A stretch of 6,469 nucleotides of DNA. It comes from Candidatus Izemoplasma sp. (lineage in GTDB: Bacteria; Bacillota_I; Bacilli_A; Izemoplasmatales; Izemoplasmataceae). Within the stretch, counting starts at the first letter, position 1. The number at the start of each line of letters is the position of its first letter. Where the stretch lies: positions 1 to 6,469 of the forward strand of contig SLFZ01000100.1 of NCBI GenBank assembly GCA_007123975.1, written 5' to 3'. The position numbers and the translations under genes were made by a program. This document shows positions 5,575-6,469 of the stretch, one piece after another. The notes under the pieces were generated by a model, which searched no databases, had not been told where the DNA came from, and worked only from the letters and a program-made list of their open reading frames with translations.

Positions 5575-6469
5575 TCAGGGATTGGTTGCGGTTGTGTAGG
5601 TAATTTCAATTGACTCGATGTGCACTTGCACATTTGTCTCATGCACATTGGATATTTTGAAGCTTGTTATGTCTATCCCTGAGTAGGTCACTGTTTTATT
5701 TGCGTGACCTGTCAAAACATGAGAGAATCCAGCGTACTCAATAAGTGTGTCACCTGCAGTCGAAGCAAACGTGATTTTAAACTCAACAATGGTGTACTGT
5801 GAATCAATTTCAATTTCCAACGCACTCCCATTAGTGTTCCCTTGATAAAGTCTTATTGTACCGTCGTTTGCATTGAGGCCAACATGCAATGGGCTAGGCT
5901 GCCTTCTAGTTGATGTGACAGTGAAGTTATTTTCATCCAGTCCCACAAGTTCTGCATTATTGCCATCAGTCATGTTTGTAGTTGTATCGCCTGTATACTC
6001 AGCTGTGACTGTTGTGAAAGAACTGACAACCTCGATTTGGAAATCTGCTTCTTGTTCTTCAAGGTTTTCTTCGCCAGACCAAACGAATGCTGTGAGCTGT
6101 TGGCTTCCGGTTTCGTCACTTCGGTATGTAAACGTCGCCGTTGATGTGCCTTCTGGCATCACAATCATTGATGGTGAGAACTCACGTACACCAGAAGCGT
6201 CGCTTGTAAGCAACAAGGTTGCCTCTTCACTAAGGGTCGTGACGTTGCCGAACTGATCGTACACTGTGATGGTGTAATCATCTGACATCGTTCCAGCAAG
6301 GATGTATGTTGGGCCTGAAATCTCAATGTAATCAGCAACGTCGGGTTCGATGGTAACGATTACTTCGTTGGATTCCACACCATCGACGGTTGCGGTAATA
6401 GTGTATGTTCCTGCGGTGGTTGTTGATAGTACTCCATCCTCCACAGGTTCAGTCCATGCAATAGCTCCG
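5575..6469 (-). CDS. Large surface protein with bacterial Ig-like domains, C-terminal 297 residues (start beyond right edge)
   Basis: The frame is open to the right edge, so the N-terminus and any signal peptide are missing; the GTG at 6444 is internal. Counting from the edge, residues 1-41 are the end of a Big-type Ig-like domain (AGTYTITATVDGVESNEVIV). Residues 44-147 form a second Ig/invasin-like domain with the typical YTITVYDQFGN strand and the TSTATFTYRSDETGSQQLTA strand pair. Residues 152-293 form a distinct beta-rich module (YTGDTTTNMTDGNNAELVG, then GLNANDGTIRLYQGN, ending in VQVHIESIEITYT). I recall similar C-terminal modules on extracellular proteins of Acholeplasma-like and clostridial bacteria, and a ligand-binding role is only a guess. 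There is no cysteine, sortase motif or C-terminal membrane helix. It ends in TGA, with an in-frame TAA eight sense codons later. GC is lower than in the protease gene. Probably an extracellular adhesin or the tail of a secreted enzyme. Confidence 0.85.
   Translation of the reverse strand, partial: GAIAWTEPVEDGVLSTTTAGTYTITATVDGVESNEVIVTIEPDVADYIEISGPTYILAGTMSDDYTITVYDQFGNVTTLSEEATLLLTSDASGVREFSPSMIVMPEGTSTATFTYRSDETGSQQLTAFVWSGEENLEEQEADFQIEVVSSFTTVTAEYTGDTTTNMTDGNNAELVGLDENNFTVTSTRRQPSPLHVGLNANDGTIRLYQGNTNGSALEIEIDSQYTIVEFKITFASTAGDTLIEYAGFSHVLTGHANKTVTYSGIDITSFKISNVHETNVQVHIESIEITYTTATNP

Noticed and set aside
1..6469. CRISPR arrays, tRNA/rRNA genes, insertion sequences, phage or toxin-antitoxin genes
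   Set aside because: I saw no regularly spaced repeats, tRNA-like cloverleaf, transposase motifs or terminal inverted repeats, and every long supported frame is explained by the six genes listed.

Overview
This window of roughly 50% GC comes from a bacterium that I would place in the Bacillota or Mycoplasmatota, possibly near Izemoplasmatales/Acholeplasmatales. That placement is tentative. It rests on strong GGAGG-type ribosome binding sites, sigma-A-like promoters, an LplA with a C-terminal accessory domain, and secreted proteins with InlB-like repeats and no LPXTG anchor. Every tryptophan in the recognised genes is TGG and no gene has an internal TGA, so the standard bacterial code applies. 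This argues against Mycoplasma/Spiroplasma-type (code 4) organisms.

The left part (1-2090) is cofactor salvage. A minus-strand pair, pncA then pncB (pncB runs off the left edge), is separated by only 2 nt. Together the two would turn nicotinamide into nicotinate and then nicotinate mononucleotide, feeding NAD synthesis. Divergent from them is lplA (1063-2052, +), which attaches scavenged lipoate to apo-enzymes. The intergenic space of about 140 bp holds two back-to-back promoters and two dyads that could be operators. lplA ends in a strong hairpin terminator that probably works in both directions.

The middle and right parts (2099-6469) are all minus-strand and encode exported proteins. They are a 722-residue secreted subtilisin-like protease with propeptide, full catalytic triad and three InlB/Flg_new-like repeats; a very acidic 217-residue lipoprotein with a clear lipobox; and the C-terminal 297 residues of a large Ig-like (Big) surface protein ending in a separate beta-rich module. 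The lipoprotein and the surface protein each have their own intrinsic terminator, and the protease and lipoprotein have their own promoters, so these genes look monocistronic rather than forming one operon.

The window reads as an ordinary stretch of a nutrient-scavenging, protein-degrading heterotroph rather than a defence or mobile locus. I found no RNA genes, insertion sequences, CRISPR arrays or prophage genes. The points most worth a second look are the possible operators between pncA and lplA, the CTTGCAA(G) motif shared by the protease and lipoprotein upstream regions, the unassigned C-terminal domains of the two large surface proteins, and the drop in GC at the right-hand end.
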